A DNA stretch of 64,000 nt from Ricordea florida (taxonomy: Eukaryota > Cnidaria > Anthozoa > Corallimorpharia > Ricordeidae), in assembly GCA_949710005.1 (NCBI GenBank), contig OX453274.1, positions 38,752,714 through 38,816,713 on the forward strand. The letters run 5' to 3'. This document shows, in pieces, positions 47,207 through 60,125 of this stretch (within the stretch, counting starts at the first letter, position 1; the number at the start of each line of letters is the position of its first letter). The translations under genes and the position numbers were made by a program. The notes under the pieces were generated by a model, which saw only the letters and a program-made list of their open reading frames with translations, ran no database searches and was not told the origin of the DNA.

Positions 47207-47399
47207 ATGGGTTGCTTCCAAAAGAAATCGATGGATGAAAAGATACCAGCTATTGTCCCCTTCCCGGACGGCGGATGGGGCTGGTTAGTGTGCCTCGCTA
47301 CGTTTTGCACCCAGTTTATCGTGCTTGGAACAATGAACAACTTCGGAGTCATCTATGTGGAGCTGCTGAACGAATTTAACACGGGCAAAGCCGAAGCAG
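47207..47399 (+). CDS. SLC16 (MCT)-like transporter, exon 1 and gene description
   Basis: Start of a proton-coupled monocarboxylate-transporter-like gene of the major facilitator superfamily, plasma membrane, predicted 12 transmembrane helices. Exons 47207-47399, 52808-53391, 53846-54215 and 54888-55534 join in frame to 597 codons plus stop, with GT donors and AG acceptors at each junction. Exon 1 holds the start and the family signature PDGGWGWLVCLATF (helix 1), then FGVIYVELLNEF. It ends in phase 1; joining restores AEAAWVGSITYG across the 5.4-kb intron. The substrate cannot be told from sequence: MCT-like orphans, thyroid-hormone and monocarboxylate carriers share these motifs. Confidence 0.9.
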
Positions 47400-49717
47400 G
47401 TACAACTGTTTATTTCTTTCTCCTCTTGTGCGACTGACGAAAGAAGATAACAAATGCAAATCACTAAATCTGCCTTCATTATGTTTTATTTTTGGCTCTA
47501 AATCCTTATGTTAAATCCTAAGTGCCCCTGTCGTCTCAGTCTTTAACTGTGCACTCAGTTACAATCTTTTTCATAGAATGCTTGCCTTTCCTTACATGCT
47601 CTTAGCGTAAAACATTTTCGATTCCTCGTAATTTTCGTCTTCGATGTCAGTAGCGAAAGCTTCGCACTGGCAATTAAATTTTACATCGCTCTTTTTCTGA
47701 ATTCACAAAACACGACTTCACTGTACTTCTTTGCAGAAAGTAATAAGCGGAAAATTCTCATGTGCTACAAAAAAGTAGAAGTTCTACAAGCGAAGATCAC
47801 CTGAAAATCTAAGTTTCCGGCGATAAGAGATCTCCTAAACCAAGGCACCGGTTAGCTAAGCGATTAATTTTTCGAAAAGTGCGCTACAAAGCGCGCAAGA
47901 GTTCAATCATGTAAGCTTGGCAATTGATCTATTAGCTGAGCACGAAGTCGCAGCAAAACAAGCGTTAAGGCCATTTCTTCCAACCCTGCAAGCTCAATTG
48001 GGTTTGTAAGCCATTTTTTCTTTGATCAGGGCCATGATCATATGCAACAGGAAATGTCACACTGATGTCAAAAGCCTGTTTTTTTCTTGATTTGCAGCCA
48101 ATAGAGTTCTTGGGATTAAATTTGCATGAATTAGAGGGGTTTTCCATTACCAACTGCGCCATAAGCCCCTTCATACGCCCACAGACTGCTCACCGACCTG
48201 TACGATGTACATTTTTTGTTACAGTTCAATGCGCATTGCATTTCTCGATGCGACGTTTACTTATCTTCAAAATCAAAAAGTTCATTTGCATCAAAAAGGT
48301 TATCAGCTTTTGTACAGTAGATGTCAACAATTTCTTTGTAGCTCGTATTGTTTCATTGTTTTAGTTTTCTTTTGCTGCACTCTTTTCGTTTCAAAAATCA
48401 CCTACACAATTTTCTCTTCTTAAGAAGTCAAAATACGCTCGCCCTTCGAAAATTTAGACCAAAAATTACATATATGCTTGTTATTCACAAAGCTAGTGTT
48501 TATATTGTATGTAATTAAAATAGAACAGATATGCCTTTAAGTGACTTCATTTTTTCGTGAACTACTCCATTGCAAAAATGCAATTGAACGATTATTAAAG
48601 CGCGCAAATTGGGGTCTTTCGATCGGTAAGGTTCATTTTAAATTCCTGCATTCGTAGAAATATTTTACCTATGGAATACGCAAGAACCGAAAAACAAGCT
48701 ACGAATTACATGGTTGCGCACTAAAAGTTTCGTTTATGGGGACAGTAACCTTTCGTTCCAATTTACTGTATTAGTTCGGCTGGTGCCTTCAACTTCTTTG
48801 ACCCCAAAGATACACGTTTCTTTCTTGTAACTCCATCTGAGGTTTCAAATTCATCAATATCGGGTCTCCTCCAAAAATAGCCAGGCGAAAAGGGAAAACG
48901 GAGAAGAAAACCTCGGATTATGATGCTCCTCCGATGTGCTGGCGTACCAAAGGGCTCGTAAGTTCGATTGTAATAAATACGACGAGTTGTTCTGAAAGTG
49001 GCAATAGTAACTCGACAAGTTTAAAATCAAATATAGCTGTCTTAAAATAAACCTGCTTTGGAGGTAAACTAAAATCTTTGGATCTCCGTTCTTCGCTGTA
49101 CGCTATTCCGTTTGGCTTTAACTAATCCACCTCAAAATCTGCAAAAGTTCGCTACGCGAAACGAGCCGTTTCAAACAAACTTTGTTTCGCAATTTCCGCT
49201 CCTTCCTTAATCTTTGCTACGGACGTGAACTTCATAATTTTGACAAAGCACAATGCGTCGTTTAATTGAACGATTGGTCCTTGACTATCCTTCCTTTCTG
49301 TTTGTTTACACAAGAACTCGCAAAACATCGCGTTTTCTGGAATTTAGTTAAGCCACCACGGACGAATAGCCACCTGTGTGCCCAATATTCAAAACATTAA
49401 CTCCGGAAACGAAAGCTCTAACTCATGTGTCTATCATAACCACTTAAAACAGTATGTTATTTCGATTTCCGTTCTCTATTTCCTAAAGATAACGTTTCGC
49501 GGCTTATGCCCGACCGAGCAAGTCTAAATTCGGCGTAAAAAACAGTGATTTCATGCTTAGACTTAACTACAGCATAGCAACGGGGGAGACAGTTTTACAA
49601 CCAGCAATATCCCTGCCTCTCGCTTACCTTTGAACACAACCTCAAGGCTCGAATAACGCCTCTTGGGAAATCTACTAAACAGCACTACAATTTGTTGCTA
49701 TTCGTTTTACTGTACTG
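47400..49717. other. SLC16-like intron 1, first part
   Basis: Non-coding; I see no gene or named repeat. Short open frames at 48065-48423 are spurious. Confidence 0.5.
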
Positions 49718-49925
49718 TGGTTCCCATTTTTTCATCTGTAGATCAAACCATGCAGTGTGACCATTCTTTGAAAGACATTGAACAGTACTATACTGCAGCA
49801 TTGTTTTATTATACAGCGTAGTTCTAACGTTTCCACCTATGGATCAAACTATGCAGTGTGACCATTCTTTGCAAAGCTACTGAACAGGACTATGCTGTCG
49901 TATTGTTTTACGTGTACGTTTATAC
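49718..49925. repeat. Host dispersed repeat array
   Basis: Two consecutive about 110-bp units, each with GATCAAACCATGCAGTGTGA-type and CCATTCTTTG blocks, then AACAGTACTATACTG, then a GTTTTATTATACAGCG or equivalent end. Same family as at 26782, 43290 and 53480. Confidence 0.65.
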
Positions 49926-51468
49926 CGTAACTTTTTCATCTACAGTATAAGACACAAACAAAGTATATGATACGATGGCAATATTTGGTTTTGCAGCAAG
50001 AGAAAACAACTCTCCTTCTCATCAATCACCATCAATAGATACCTTTCTACGCGTGCACGCGTATCAGCGGATACACAAAGAATACTGTAATCAGTGCCAG
50101 GGTATTCTGCAGTCTAGCCTCTCACTTCTTTCCTTTTCGCATTCTGCCTGCTGCGAAAGTAAAACACTTAATGTAATGGAAGTTTCAGTATCCTAAACGT
50201 GATAGAGATCGAAATTGGATTAAAAAAAAAATTAGGATGTGAACCAGTGTGAACATATTTCGTGAGATTTCCATACATGTCCCCAAGTGGTAACCACGCC
50301 TCAAAGGATGTCGTACGCATTACGTTTTCCGATACAGACAAATCCTTTCCCGCGTCTAACCTTGCTTCCTTTTCGAAATACGCATGTCTCTGTTCTAATG
50401 AGTTCGCGTTGGATTAAAAACCCACAGTTTCGATCTTAAGGAACACTACTGTATCAGAATATCCCAAAATAAAACTACCCCAATATGGAGATCGGATATC
50501 GCAAATTGATACACATGCAAAAAGGACGAGTGATTTAAATTTCATGGTGGGATTTTCGGTCAATAAACACCACAGAACTGCTCTGTTATGCAATACTGTT
50601 AGTGCCGAGTGAAGTTTAGGAAATGAAAAATGTATATTATTTCTAAAAAAAGGGAACTGGCCATTCCAAGGTCTTGTTTGCTCGTAATTTTTTTAAGGAG
50701 AAAGACTATTTGAGCAGCAAAAAGGGGTGGAGCAGCTGGAAGTTACAGAAAGCACTTGAGCTCATTAAGAGGGGATAAATTAACATGACAACATTCCTAC
50801 TTTTTTTCTCACCGTTCTTACATTACTCTATATAAAAAACGTTTCTTAAGCCTCTCCAAAACGTCTCACAAGATTTTCACACAGTTATAAAAAAAACTCT
50901 GGGTTTTTAACTTGTATGTACAATTGCATGTTTCATGTTGCCTTCTTTGGCTGTAGATACCCTAAAGTGGGGCTGCACAGTAATTTGATTGGATGTAGGA
51001 CAATAGATCTACGGCATATCATGCACAGTTATGGCTAGCACTTTGGGGCAGACAGCATGCAATATTGGTCAAAAGAGATAGAATGTAACATTAAATAACA
51101 GGCGGCAGGCAATATGAGTCATATGAGATAGTATGTAACATTAAATAATACATGTAGGTGGCAAACAGTATGGGACATAAGAGATGGAATGTAACATTTA
51201 ATGATAGGCAGCATGTGTAATGTAGTGATGTCAGTATAGGTCAAGCACAGTTTCTTGGTGTGAGCTCGAGCTCTAAAAATTAAGACATGCAAACACTTCA
51301 TGCTGGCATAAGACCAATAATCCCAGGTAACCCCCCTCCCCTGAAAGGTGTTATCCAACCCCCCCCCCCCTGGGAAAGGAATTAGCTTCTAAATGTGAAC
51401 CAAATCCCCTGCCACACAGGGAGGAGGCACATATGAGAACTGTTATTTTTAACTTTACATTATGTTAC
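49926..51468. other. SLC16-like intron 1, middle part
   Basis: Non-coding. Contains a loose tandem repetition around 51060-51250 of TGTAACATTAAATAA with GGCAGGCA-type blocks, and a C-rich run near 51360. Confidence 0.45.
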
Positions 51469-51654
51469 ATACACCTTATTCCAAAATGGCGGAAAATACA
51501 TTATTCTTTTGTCTTCATGTTAATTGGCCCCCATTGCCTCGATCGCAACTGCAGAATTTATAAGAATCTTTGGCTTAAAACGAGGCAATGAGGGCCAATT
51601 CAACATATAGGCAAAAGAATAATATATTTTCGGCCATTTTGGAATAAGGTGTAT
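51469..51654. mobile_element. Fold-back MITE, probably mariner-like
   Basis: Arms of about 75 bp (CACCTTATTCCAAAATGGC and GCCATTTTGGAATAAGGTG at the ends) with a central GATCG-containing loop, bounded by TA on both sides, as expected for a TA target duplication. Non-coding. Confidence 0.7.
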
Positions 51655-51825
51655 TACTTCACCTAACTGTACAGTTCATTACTGACACTAAGCCATGTTA
51701 CAAATATCAAACTGTCCCAGTAACCTTTTACACAAGTCACAAAGATTTTTAACTTTTTTTGTTACAATTGTTTAATGAATCAATTTTTAATCTGAGTTAC
51801 AGTTTTCGTAACATACAGAGACTAA

Positions 51826-52380
51826 TCAAAGGCTCCTTCGAGCTACCTCTTGGTGTGTGGTAATTATTCCATGAAGTGCTGTCCTTTCCTTTGACCACAA
51901 AGTGTTCATTCCGAATAGTTCGTTTTCTGCACTCTTGCTATGACTGATCAATTACTCGCCGTCCACATTGGAGACATTGTCACTTTTAAGACTTTTTAAA
52001 AAACCCATTTCTTTGCCCTCGAGCATTCTTGAACACATTTCCTGTTCGTTCGCGAGATCTTCAAAAGTCTATTTTGATCAAAGATGGAGCGAAAGGAACG
52101 AAAACCCGCCTCAACTATCTTTGCGTCAGCGTCAACACAACAGACGCCATTTTGTAAACATGTGCTGCCGCTTTGTCTCACCCCTCCCCCCACATATGGG
52201 AACATAAAACAATTGCACGACTTTGTGGACGAAACCAAACCTAGCAGGGGAGATAGGGGTGAACCTGTTTAATTCACATTTAATGCGGATTTAATGCATA
52301 AATTAATTGTCTAACGGGAATGGAGTGACTAATCCAACCATTACTATACCTCATGGTATGACGTACATACCATGAGGTAA
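51826..52380 (+). repeat. Dispersed ~535-bp repeat, copy B
   Basis: Partner of 318-853 in the same orientation, including the terminal 33-bp palindrome (52347-52379). It contains small indels, for example an extra TAAAAAACCCATTT stretch. It lies within intron 1 of the SLC16-like gene. Confidence 0.7.
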
Positions 52381-52807
52381 AAAAGGATAAAAACACAGAT
52401 ATTTAACATAACAAACAAGTCCAACAGATCAATGCATAGAAGGTACTACTCAATAAAAGGATCCCACATGGCCCTTCTTTTATATGTTATAATTCTGTTC
52501 TGGAAGATTTATGAGGTTTTTCCGGAGCCACATATGAGAACTAACAGGAGAGGAGATAGATGAACCGAACAGCAGATCACTATTTCTGTCACCCATGACT
52601 TATCATACACAACAATTTTAATAGGGCTGCACCAAGGTTGTCAACAATGCTGTGTTGATATCTTGCAAAAATTGTTTTAAAACTTTTGGATTGCATTTCG
52701 CTAGAGAGAGAAGTTGTGCATTTAAAACCTACAAACAAAGAAAACTTCAAATGAGTAAATTTTTCAAACTAACCTTGTTGACTGTTGTTGATGTGCTTGT
52801 TTCATAG
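52381..52807. other. SLC16-like intron 1, last part
   Basis: Non-coding; ends in the TTTCATAG acceptor of exon 2. Confidence 0.5.
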
Positions 52808-53391
52808 CCTGGGTTGGATCCATCACCTATGGCATGATGTTCCTTCTTGGACCCCTTGCAACAACTCTTTGTCAAAAGCTGGGATGTCGCGCAACAACAA
52901 TGATAGGGTGTATAATTGCTTCCTCTGGCTGCCTCCTTGGCTCCATCTCAACTAACATATACTTAATGGACTTGACATATGGGTTTTTGTTTGGTGTTGG
53001 TGCAAGCATGTGCTACTTTCCAACAGTGGTCATTCTTGGTCAGTACTTTTCAAAGCGTCTGTCCCTTGCTAATGGCATCACCTCATCAGGCAGTGGAGTT
53101 GGAACCCTATGTATGGGACCAGTCATGCAAAAGCTATTGCAACACTTTGGCATGAGAAACACAATGAGAATCTCTGCAAGCATGCTTGCTATGGTTGTCC
53201 TCTGTGCATTGGTCTACAAACCAATCAACACAGGCTTTCTTCAACCTGCAAAAGAAATCAATGGCCAGAAAAAAGAGAGGTTTGCCATACTACACAGTTT
53301 TAGGGTGTTATTTCAGAACAAAGCATACATTCTTTGGTGTGCATCTCTGGCTCTCTGGATGCTTGGGTATTTTGTTCCATTTGTCCATTTG
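52808..53391 (+). CDS. SLC16-like transporter, exon 2
   Basis: Encodes helices about 2-7: GSITYGMMFLLGPLATTLC, GCIIASSGCLLGSISTNIYL, DLTYGFLFGVGASMCYFPTV and the GQYFSKRLSLANGITSSGSG motif, typical of the loop after helix 4 and of helix 5 in SLC16 proteins, then the start of the cytoplasmic loop and YILWCASLALWMLGYF. Ends in phase 0 before GTAAGT. Confidence 0.9.
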
Positions 53392-53845
53392 GTAAGTGAA
53401 TCTATTGTGTGTCTTTCCTTTTTATTTTTGCCTTCATCCCAAAACAACTATGATTATGTTTCAGCAGTGTAAAAGAAAACAAACAATATTGCAGTACAGT
53501 ATAATTTAGCAGCTTCTCAATGAATGGTAACATTGCATGGTTTGATTCACAGACATAGGGGCCACACTGCAATGTAAAACAAACAATAACAGCACAGTGC
53601 TTTTCAGTAGGTATCACACTGCATGGTTTGATCCACAGATGAAAAGGTTAGAGCCACACTGTATAGTAAAACAAACAGTACCCACAGTACAGTACTGTTC
53701 AATAGCTTTCCAAAGAATCATCAGACTGAATGGTTTGATTCACAGTTTGAATGAGGTATGCAGAACAAAGCTGATCACAGCTTATTTGTAGAATAAGTGA
53801 CAGAGAGAGCATAATGACTCTAACAGAACCTCTTACCCTATGCAG
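53392..53845. repeat. SLC16-like intron 2 with host repeat array
   Basis: About 53480-53760 carries three degenerate units of the host repeat family in inverted orientation (CATGGTTTGATTCACAG and CACACTGCAATGTAAAACAA blocks). Confidence 0.6.
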
Positions 53846-54215
53846 GTTCGTCTTGCTACTGAGGAAGGCATTGACCCATTCAAAGCCACTTTGCTTATTG
53901 GCATCATGTCTGTGGGATCCACTGTTGGTCGTCTCTTGTTTGGTAAGATGGCGGACCATCCGAAAGTTAACAGGCTGTACTTGTACCAGTTTTCATTTCT
54001 GATGATAGGAATCAGCAACACGCTGTGTCCAGTCCTGTCAACATATCCTGGGCTTGTTGTCTATGCCACTGCCTTTGGTTTCTTTGAAGGCTGCTATGTG
54101 CTTCTTGCTCCAGTCCTCACGGGTGACATTGTTGGAAGAGACAAGATGGCACATGGAGTTGGTGTGTTGTTTGCGCTTAAATCAGTTCCCTTAACACTTG
54201 GACCACCTATCGCTG
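53846..54215 (+). CDS. SLC16-like transporter, exon 3
   Basis: Encodes helices about 8-11: GIDPFKATLLIGIMSVGSTV, GRLLFGKMADHP (the MFS-type loop motif), an LYQFSFLMIGISNTLCPVLS helix, VVYATAFGFFEGCYVLLAPV and a LKSVPLTLGPPIAG end. Ends in phase 1 before GTAAGA. Confidence 0.9.
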
Positions 54216-54887
54216 GTAAGAACAAGATAATTAGTTTCTAAGCTGACCATTTCTTATCCAAGATGTCACTAGTAATTCTTGGACAGTAAATTGGTTTGAA
54301 CCCAGGATTAAGTCTCATTTCAGCAGTACAGTACTTTCCCTCGGACAATCACACTCCACATACAACTGCTGAAATTCCTGTTTCCAGTTTAGTTTCCTTA
54401 TAATGTGTTTACTTGACTATAGAATAAGAGCAACAGCACTGTAAAGTTTGTTGGTTCTCTACTCTGCCCTTAAAGTTTTTTTTTTTTTCGGGTACCCCAG
54501 TTTTTCTCTCTCCACAAAAACCAACATTTGATTTGATTCAAATTGATTTAATTTAATATGATTTGTTGTCATTTCACGTGTGCTTTACAAAGTTCCCAAT
54601 TAGTACATTGACACTCAAATAAAGTTCATTATTATTACTACTATTATTATTATTATTATTATTAATTTTATAGTAGTAGTAGTGATCCCCTCCTCTTACG
54701 TTTTAGCAAGATATAACAAAAATGATAGATATAACAAGCTATACCAAACTGATCTAAGGTTTACATATTTTCCTTTTTTATTGTATAAATTTCAAAAAAC
54801 CCATGTATGGTACAAGGTGTAAAGGTTGTATTTACTATCTGCTTGTCCCTGTAAAGTTTTCTGAATCGTGTGATAATTTCATCATAG
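54216..54887. repeat. SLC16-like intron 3 with SINE/LINE tail
   Basis: About 54471-54660 holds a retroposon tail (GGGTACCCCAGTTTTTC, TTGATTTGATTCAAATTG, TAAAGTTCATTATTATTA) ending in an (ATT)n run. The rest is unremarkable. Confidence 0.55.
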
Positions 54888-55534
54888 GGTTTATTTATGA
54901 CATGTCAAACTCCTACCAAGTGGCATTCTACATTGCTGGAGCAGTACCCACTGCAGCAGCCTGCATGATGTTTGGAATTCCATTCCTAATGCCAGAAAGA
55001 ACAGAGCAAAAATGCAAAGTGGTGCTTCTGGAAGACAGTGAATATCAAGAGAAGCCAAATGCAAGGTACATGGATGAGAAAAAAGCTATCATGGAAAAAG
55101 AGATGGAAATTCAAAGAGGATTTCAACCCATGGTGCCTGAGATTTTTGTACACGAGTCAGAAATGCAAGCAACCAACACACGACCATGTTCTTACTACAG
55201 TATTGGCAGCTTTGGTGCATCAAACCTCCACATCAACGATAACAGGAATTCTCTTGCAGTTAGCACAAACAGTATAACAACAGTAAGAGAGACATGTCTT
55301 GTAACATTTGACAGTTCAAAAGTGAAAAAAAGCAGGCTCTTGCAACTTAGAGGAGAGCTTAGCAATTCTGTGTACTCCCTTGCACGACGTTACACGGAAA
55401 TGCCAAAGGAAGTTGCCGCAAGTGAATGTGGAAGCATTGCATGTATTCCTGCTCATATTGCTAACAACCCTTACAGTCCTCCATCTGTTGCAGATGAGGT
55501 TGTTATTGTCGTTGGCAAAGAGACTGTAGTGTAA
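54888..55534 (+). CDS. SLC16-like transporter, exon 4
   Basis: Completes the last two helices (FIYDMSNSYQVAFYIAGAVP and CMMFGIPFLMP) and encodes a cytoplasmic tail of about 160 residues rich in Ser, Glu and Lys. The 3' flank has AATAAA at about 55843 and 55964 as possible polyadenylation signals. Confidence 0.9.
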
Positions 55535-57204
55535 ACACTTGTTAATCCAAATCAGAGTTACCCAAACACTCCAATGAAACACAGCAGTACTACCACAGAA
55601 AAGCAAAGTGTACTGCACTGTGCCCAAGGGCCAGGTAATAGCAAGGGTTCAAACAGACATTACTGGGTTGAGTTAAAGTATGTTTCATTTCCCAGGGAGA
55701 AAAAAAACTTTATCACAGTTTGTTGTTCTCAAGACAATAATGATGAAAGATGAGTGTTTTGGTACTGCACTTTTACTGCAACCTCCAACAATTCTTATTT
55801 CAACCTTACCAAGGGCCTTGAAGTTACATCAAGGTCTTGTGTAATAAATTTGGGCTGCAAAATCTAGATAACTTTGAGGCCCAAATATATAATCATAAGA
55901 TGGATCAAAGTAATATGGCTCAAAATTACACTGTTTTCAAGTACAAAAGAAAAAATAAACTCTGCAAAAGGAAACTTGTTTACAATTAAAAACTTGCCTG
56001 TTTAAGGTCTTAGCTCTAATATATTGTTTGGTCTTTTGTATCAGCTCTTGTGTACCGGTATACGAGGACAGAACTACAATATTGATTGAGTATTAGTACT
56101 ACATTTACTATTGTAGATCTAACTCATATTATATTTTTAACATTTTATTCACAAGTTCAAGCAAAAGAATATATTTATAGTGACCACTTCTTTAATTATT
56201 ATTTTCCTTGATACTTTTCATATAAGAAACAAGAGTGAATACAAGAATAATTCTAGTATTTGCTGTTATTATTTGCCTTGAGTTGAAGTTGAATTCTAAA
56301 AAGCAACCACACATATATTTCTATGTCAGTGAACATGTTTGGTAATATTTCATTTTCAAAATTAATGTGGTCATAGAGTACATGGTATTTAAAGTTACTG
56401 GGTACATGTATTTTGCATAATACAATGTTTTTTTTGAAAGATCCTATTTCATATTATTTTGCTGGTTCATGAAATTAATTAGAACTCTAATATTTTTGGC
56501 ATTAAGAATTCCTCTCCCCAAAAAAGTGTAACTCAATTTGAAGTCAATCCACTTAAGAAGTAAAATAGTTAAACCGTCTTTCTATCTCAATACAACTGCA
56601 AAGGATTGACCCCCTGTACAATTTGTTTATTTTCCTCTTTTAATCATTAAATTTTGGTTCTGCTGTTTTAGCAAGATTTCATCATAGATTTGTTGCAAAA
56701 AAGCACCTGAAAAAGTGCAAAAATGGATTTGCATGTGCTGTTTCATAGCTTTCATTCATAGTCTGGTGACGTGTGCAAAGAAGCCAAGTGCCACAAGACT
56801 GACCCATGAAAGCAGAGAGTTTCCATAGTCAAGCGTTTTAACACAGAGTTAGAGCTGTAATAGAGCAAGGGGAAAATGTGGGAAGCATTTTGTAAACTCA
56901 ACTCATTTTCTATTTGCTTTGATATCAATTAAATACGGCTTCTGTAAATTTGGAAAAAATGCTTGAATTGTCTATAAGTGAGCGATGTCATTTCAAACCC
57001 AGAATTAATGTATCGTGGCAAAAGGTAGTTAATTGACATGTCCCAGGCAAACCCCTAAAAGTGAAAATTCAAATTTTAGCAATAGGAGTTTAGTTTAATA
57101 AATTCATCACTAAATATATTATACAACGGTCCAGGCTGTGACGGAGGAAAGAAACAGAACTTGCGTCCCGGCCAATTGCAATCTGACCCTTTTCAATTAT
57201 AATC
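55535..57204. other. 3' flank of SLC16-like gene
   Basis: Probably 3' UTR for the first several hundred bases; otherwise AT-rich with nothing recognised. Confidence 0.4.
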
Positions 57205-57326
57205 AAACTTTCAAGGTCAACCACACCACTGGGGTCTACGTCCCCTACTCTTTTAGAATAGTGTTGTGGGGTCTTTTAACGTCCCACAACAACAGTGCTG
57301 TGAGTCGAAGCCTACGGTTTTTTGTC
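57205..57326 (-). repeat. SINE body fragment, inverted copy
   Basis: The reverse complement of this stretch matches the body of the SINE at 21418-21803 (GACAAAAAACCGTAGGC, CAGCACTGTT, TGGGACGTTA, GGGGACGTAGACCCCAGTGT). A truncated copy without the tRNA head. Confidence 0.7.
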
Positions 57327-58123
57327 AAGTGCGTTACCCTATCAGGATCGGGCGGTTATTTTTTTTTTTGAAAAGAAACAAACTACCAAGTGGCAATACA
57401 TCGTAGAACCGATCGAAAGTTCCCAGAGTTTGAACGAAAAACTATTTTTTTCCCACAACAGTTGATTACCCCAGAAAGAAAGGCCTAAATTAGCGTAAAA
57501 AGCGATCACACTCTACCTTGTTTGGGTATGTTCCCACGAACCGTACCACCTCAATCCCCAGCCATGTCGCACGTGTAACCATCTCTGCCAGACTGCATGC
57601 TCTGGTGGTGCAGCGGTTACAAAGCAAAGTGGGTGGGTAGGTATGTGGTGTTGCTGTCATATAGTGGCCAGATGGCAAGCTTAATCCAGAACAGATTTAA
57701 AAGGTGAGACGAATGGTCGTTGTGAGAGGGTCTCAATGGGGTTAACCGTCAACCGTCAAATGGCCAAAAAATTAACCGCCAACCGTCAAAAAGGCAATAT
57801 TTTTTTCCGTCAACCGTCAATTAAGCCAGCCAGTATTAACCGTCAAACGTCACAGATATCCTTTATTAAGAACTAAAATGGAGTCAAGTTATGCTGCTTC
57901 TAAACGATCGGTTTAAATATTCACAAAATATATTTACGCACAGGTCCTTTTGCTCGCATTTATGGCTAAAGTTCTGTCTGGAAACACTTCCGGCGCCGTA
58001 AAATGTTAGTGTTTATTTATAAGTGGTGTTATTAATTAATTAATTAATTACAGATCATGACACATTAACGGGTCACGTAGCATGACCTCGCCGTCGCTGC
58101 TCTTGCTCTTGTGACCAAGCACA
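57327..58123. other. Intergenic with AACCGTCA repeats
   Basis: 57735-57850 contains about eight spaced copies of AACCGTCA or ACCGCCA. 58025-58050 is an (ATTA)n run. No gene until 58124. Confidence 0.55.
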
Positions 58124-58434
58124 ATGTCGAACATCGTAAAGTCTGTGGTAAGTATTTACCGAAAAGGGGAGGAAAAGCCAATAAACCGATACAAAGCGCG
58201 CGTTTCGGTCTCAGAAGAGAATAGGAAAGAGGGTATCGACAATTTTAAAAAGCACCTAGCCGACTTTCTCGGACTTAAAGAGCAAGCCAGCAAATTTGGC
58301 CTCGGGTCATTTGACTTAAAACTGTACCGACTTGTAAAGGCAAACGGCAAGGCGGAGAATTACAGTATCACCACTCAGCAGCAGCTTGACCTGGAGTTAC
58401 CGCAAATTTTGGCCGGTGAAAGTGAGAGTAAACG
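58124..58434 (+). CDS. First exon of a degraded multi-exon gene
   Basis: About 103 codons from an ATG in good context (MSNIVKSVVSIYRKGEEKPI onward). It looks like a small alpha/beta domain and carries no family I know. A GTGAGT donor follows at 58435; an alternative GTAAAC donor at 58427 would put the next recognisable exon in frame. Open in this copy, but the gene downstream is broken, so it may be a non-functional relic. Confidence 0.5.
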
Positions 58435-60125
58435 GTGAGTGTAATTTTCCTTTTCGTTTTACAATTAATGTTTAATTTTAAAAATCACAGCATAAAAATA
58501 CTTCCAAGATGATGGTGTCGTTTGCCACCTTGACAGAAGTTTTGCTTTGTTAACCTTTAATTATTCTACTTGAGGTCTTGGAGGCTAGTTTACACCGGTC
58601 AGTATACTGACCCTTCCCTACAAGCAACCTAGGATTAAACGAACTATTTTTATTCACTTCTTGTAGCAACTGAAGTGAGAAACCTCGTAAACCTTCTCAG
58701 TTTGAGGTGGTGTTGTACCAAGGGTCAAATAGCGTCAAATAGCAAATACGAAACGAAGACGGGAAATCGCTAACTAAAACGGGAATTCCTTTCAATATGT
58801 TTGCGAAGCAGCCGCTAGCTAGAATATGTATTCACTTACATAGCGAGTTTGCCTCTTGACCCTCTTAAGTGAGTTGAGTTAGCTCGGCCTAAAAGCGATT
58901 TTCAGATCAACAATTTAACATCTACGTCTGTCTAAATCTACTTGCGCCATGGACTACTACGTCACTTTCATCGCCGTTTGTCTCATTGAAATCTATAATA
59001 TACCATTCGCGCTCTCATTCCTATTCCAGTTCATGTGATACAGAAAATTGTTCACTGAGGAGGAGGAGGAGGAGTCTAACGGGACGGAGAGGATAAACGT
59101 AAAGTCCGTAAACGACGTCTGGAGGCCGACGAGGATAGAACCCTAATAAAGAAAATTAAGACAGGACAAGGTGTCATCTCAAGAAATGAAAGTCAGAAAG
59201 AACAACTACTGTCGCTCAATTGAGGTATCAGCATTTACTGATCAGTAAAATATATGTATATGGGTTTAACATTTTGCATAATTATTCCGTACATCACAAG
59301 CAAAATGGTACTTCAAAAAGGCTGTCTGAGATTCTTCTCTCCATTAACATTTTTCATTACAATGCAACAGGAATCATTACCACGGAAAACGCACTTCATT
59401 TTAGTTATTAACCATGGCATTTCCTAAACTAGAAATCATTTGTTTATTTATCTATATACGATATTCGTGACTGGCTATTTATTTATTTATTTACTTATTT
59501 ATTTATTTATTTATTTATTTACTTATTTATTTATGCATTTCTTATTTTGTCGTACACGGAACTCGAGATGCTTAGAGGATCGTCTGCTGAAAACGGGATC
59601 GAGTTCAAGTGTGGTTTTTGCTACAAAAAATGCCGCATACCTCAAGATCGCGCCGCTGCAGGGAAAATAGCGTATTTTAAGTCGAGTAAGTGTACCAGTA
59701 TTTATTGGCTCATACATATCTAAGTTCGCTATTTCTGCCTTAGTTGTTCCAGTGAGTATAGGATGAGAGGTGTTAACAAGATTGCTTTGCCTGGGATTAG
59801 CACAATAGCTTATGGTTTAAACTCACTTAGGTATCTCGCCTCCAATAAATGGAACAGTGTGAATGATAATGCTAGCACCGCAGAGTCAGCAACTTTGTTT
59901 AAACGTTGAACTAGAAGCCTTACTTTTTTATTATTTTTTTGTAACATCAATTTGTTTTTAAGCTCGGAGATACTAACGTCCTGTATCCCCTCTTTTATTT
60001 CCATCCAAACTATGTACCAGTACTTACGTATTCATGTACGTTGGCCTTCGTTTGTGTGAAGGGGCTATAAAAGCTATTAGAATATTTCTTCATCGTAATT
60101 AGATAAATGTCGTAAATATCCGCAG
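58435..60125. other. Intron-like sequence with (TTTA)n
   Basis: No exon recognised with confidence; a GAGGAGGAGGAGGAG-containing stretch at 59060-59160 could be one. A (TTTA)n/(TTAC)n microsatellite lies at 59478-59535. Confidence 0.4.

Noticed and set aside
47820..47920. Degenerate tRNA-like sequence (GGTTAGCTAAGCGATTAA)
   Set aside because: No B box at the expected distance and no cloverleaf.
57138..57371. 77-codon open frame
   Set aside because: It lies across an inverted SINE fragment and has no splice or domain support.
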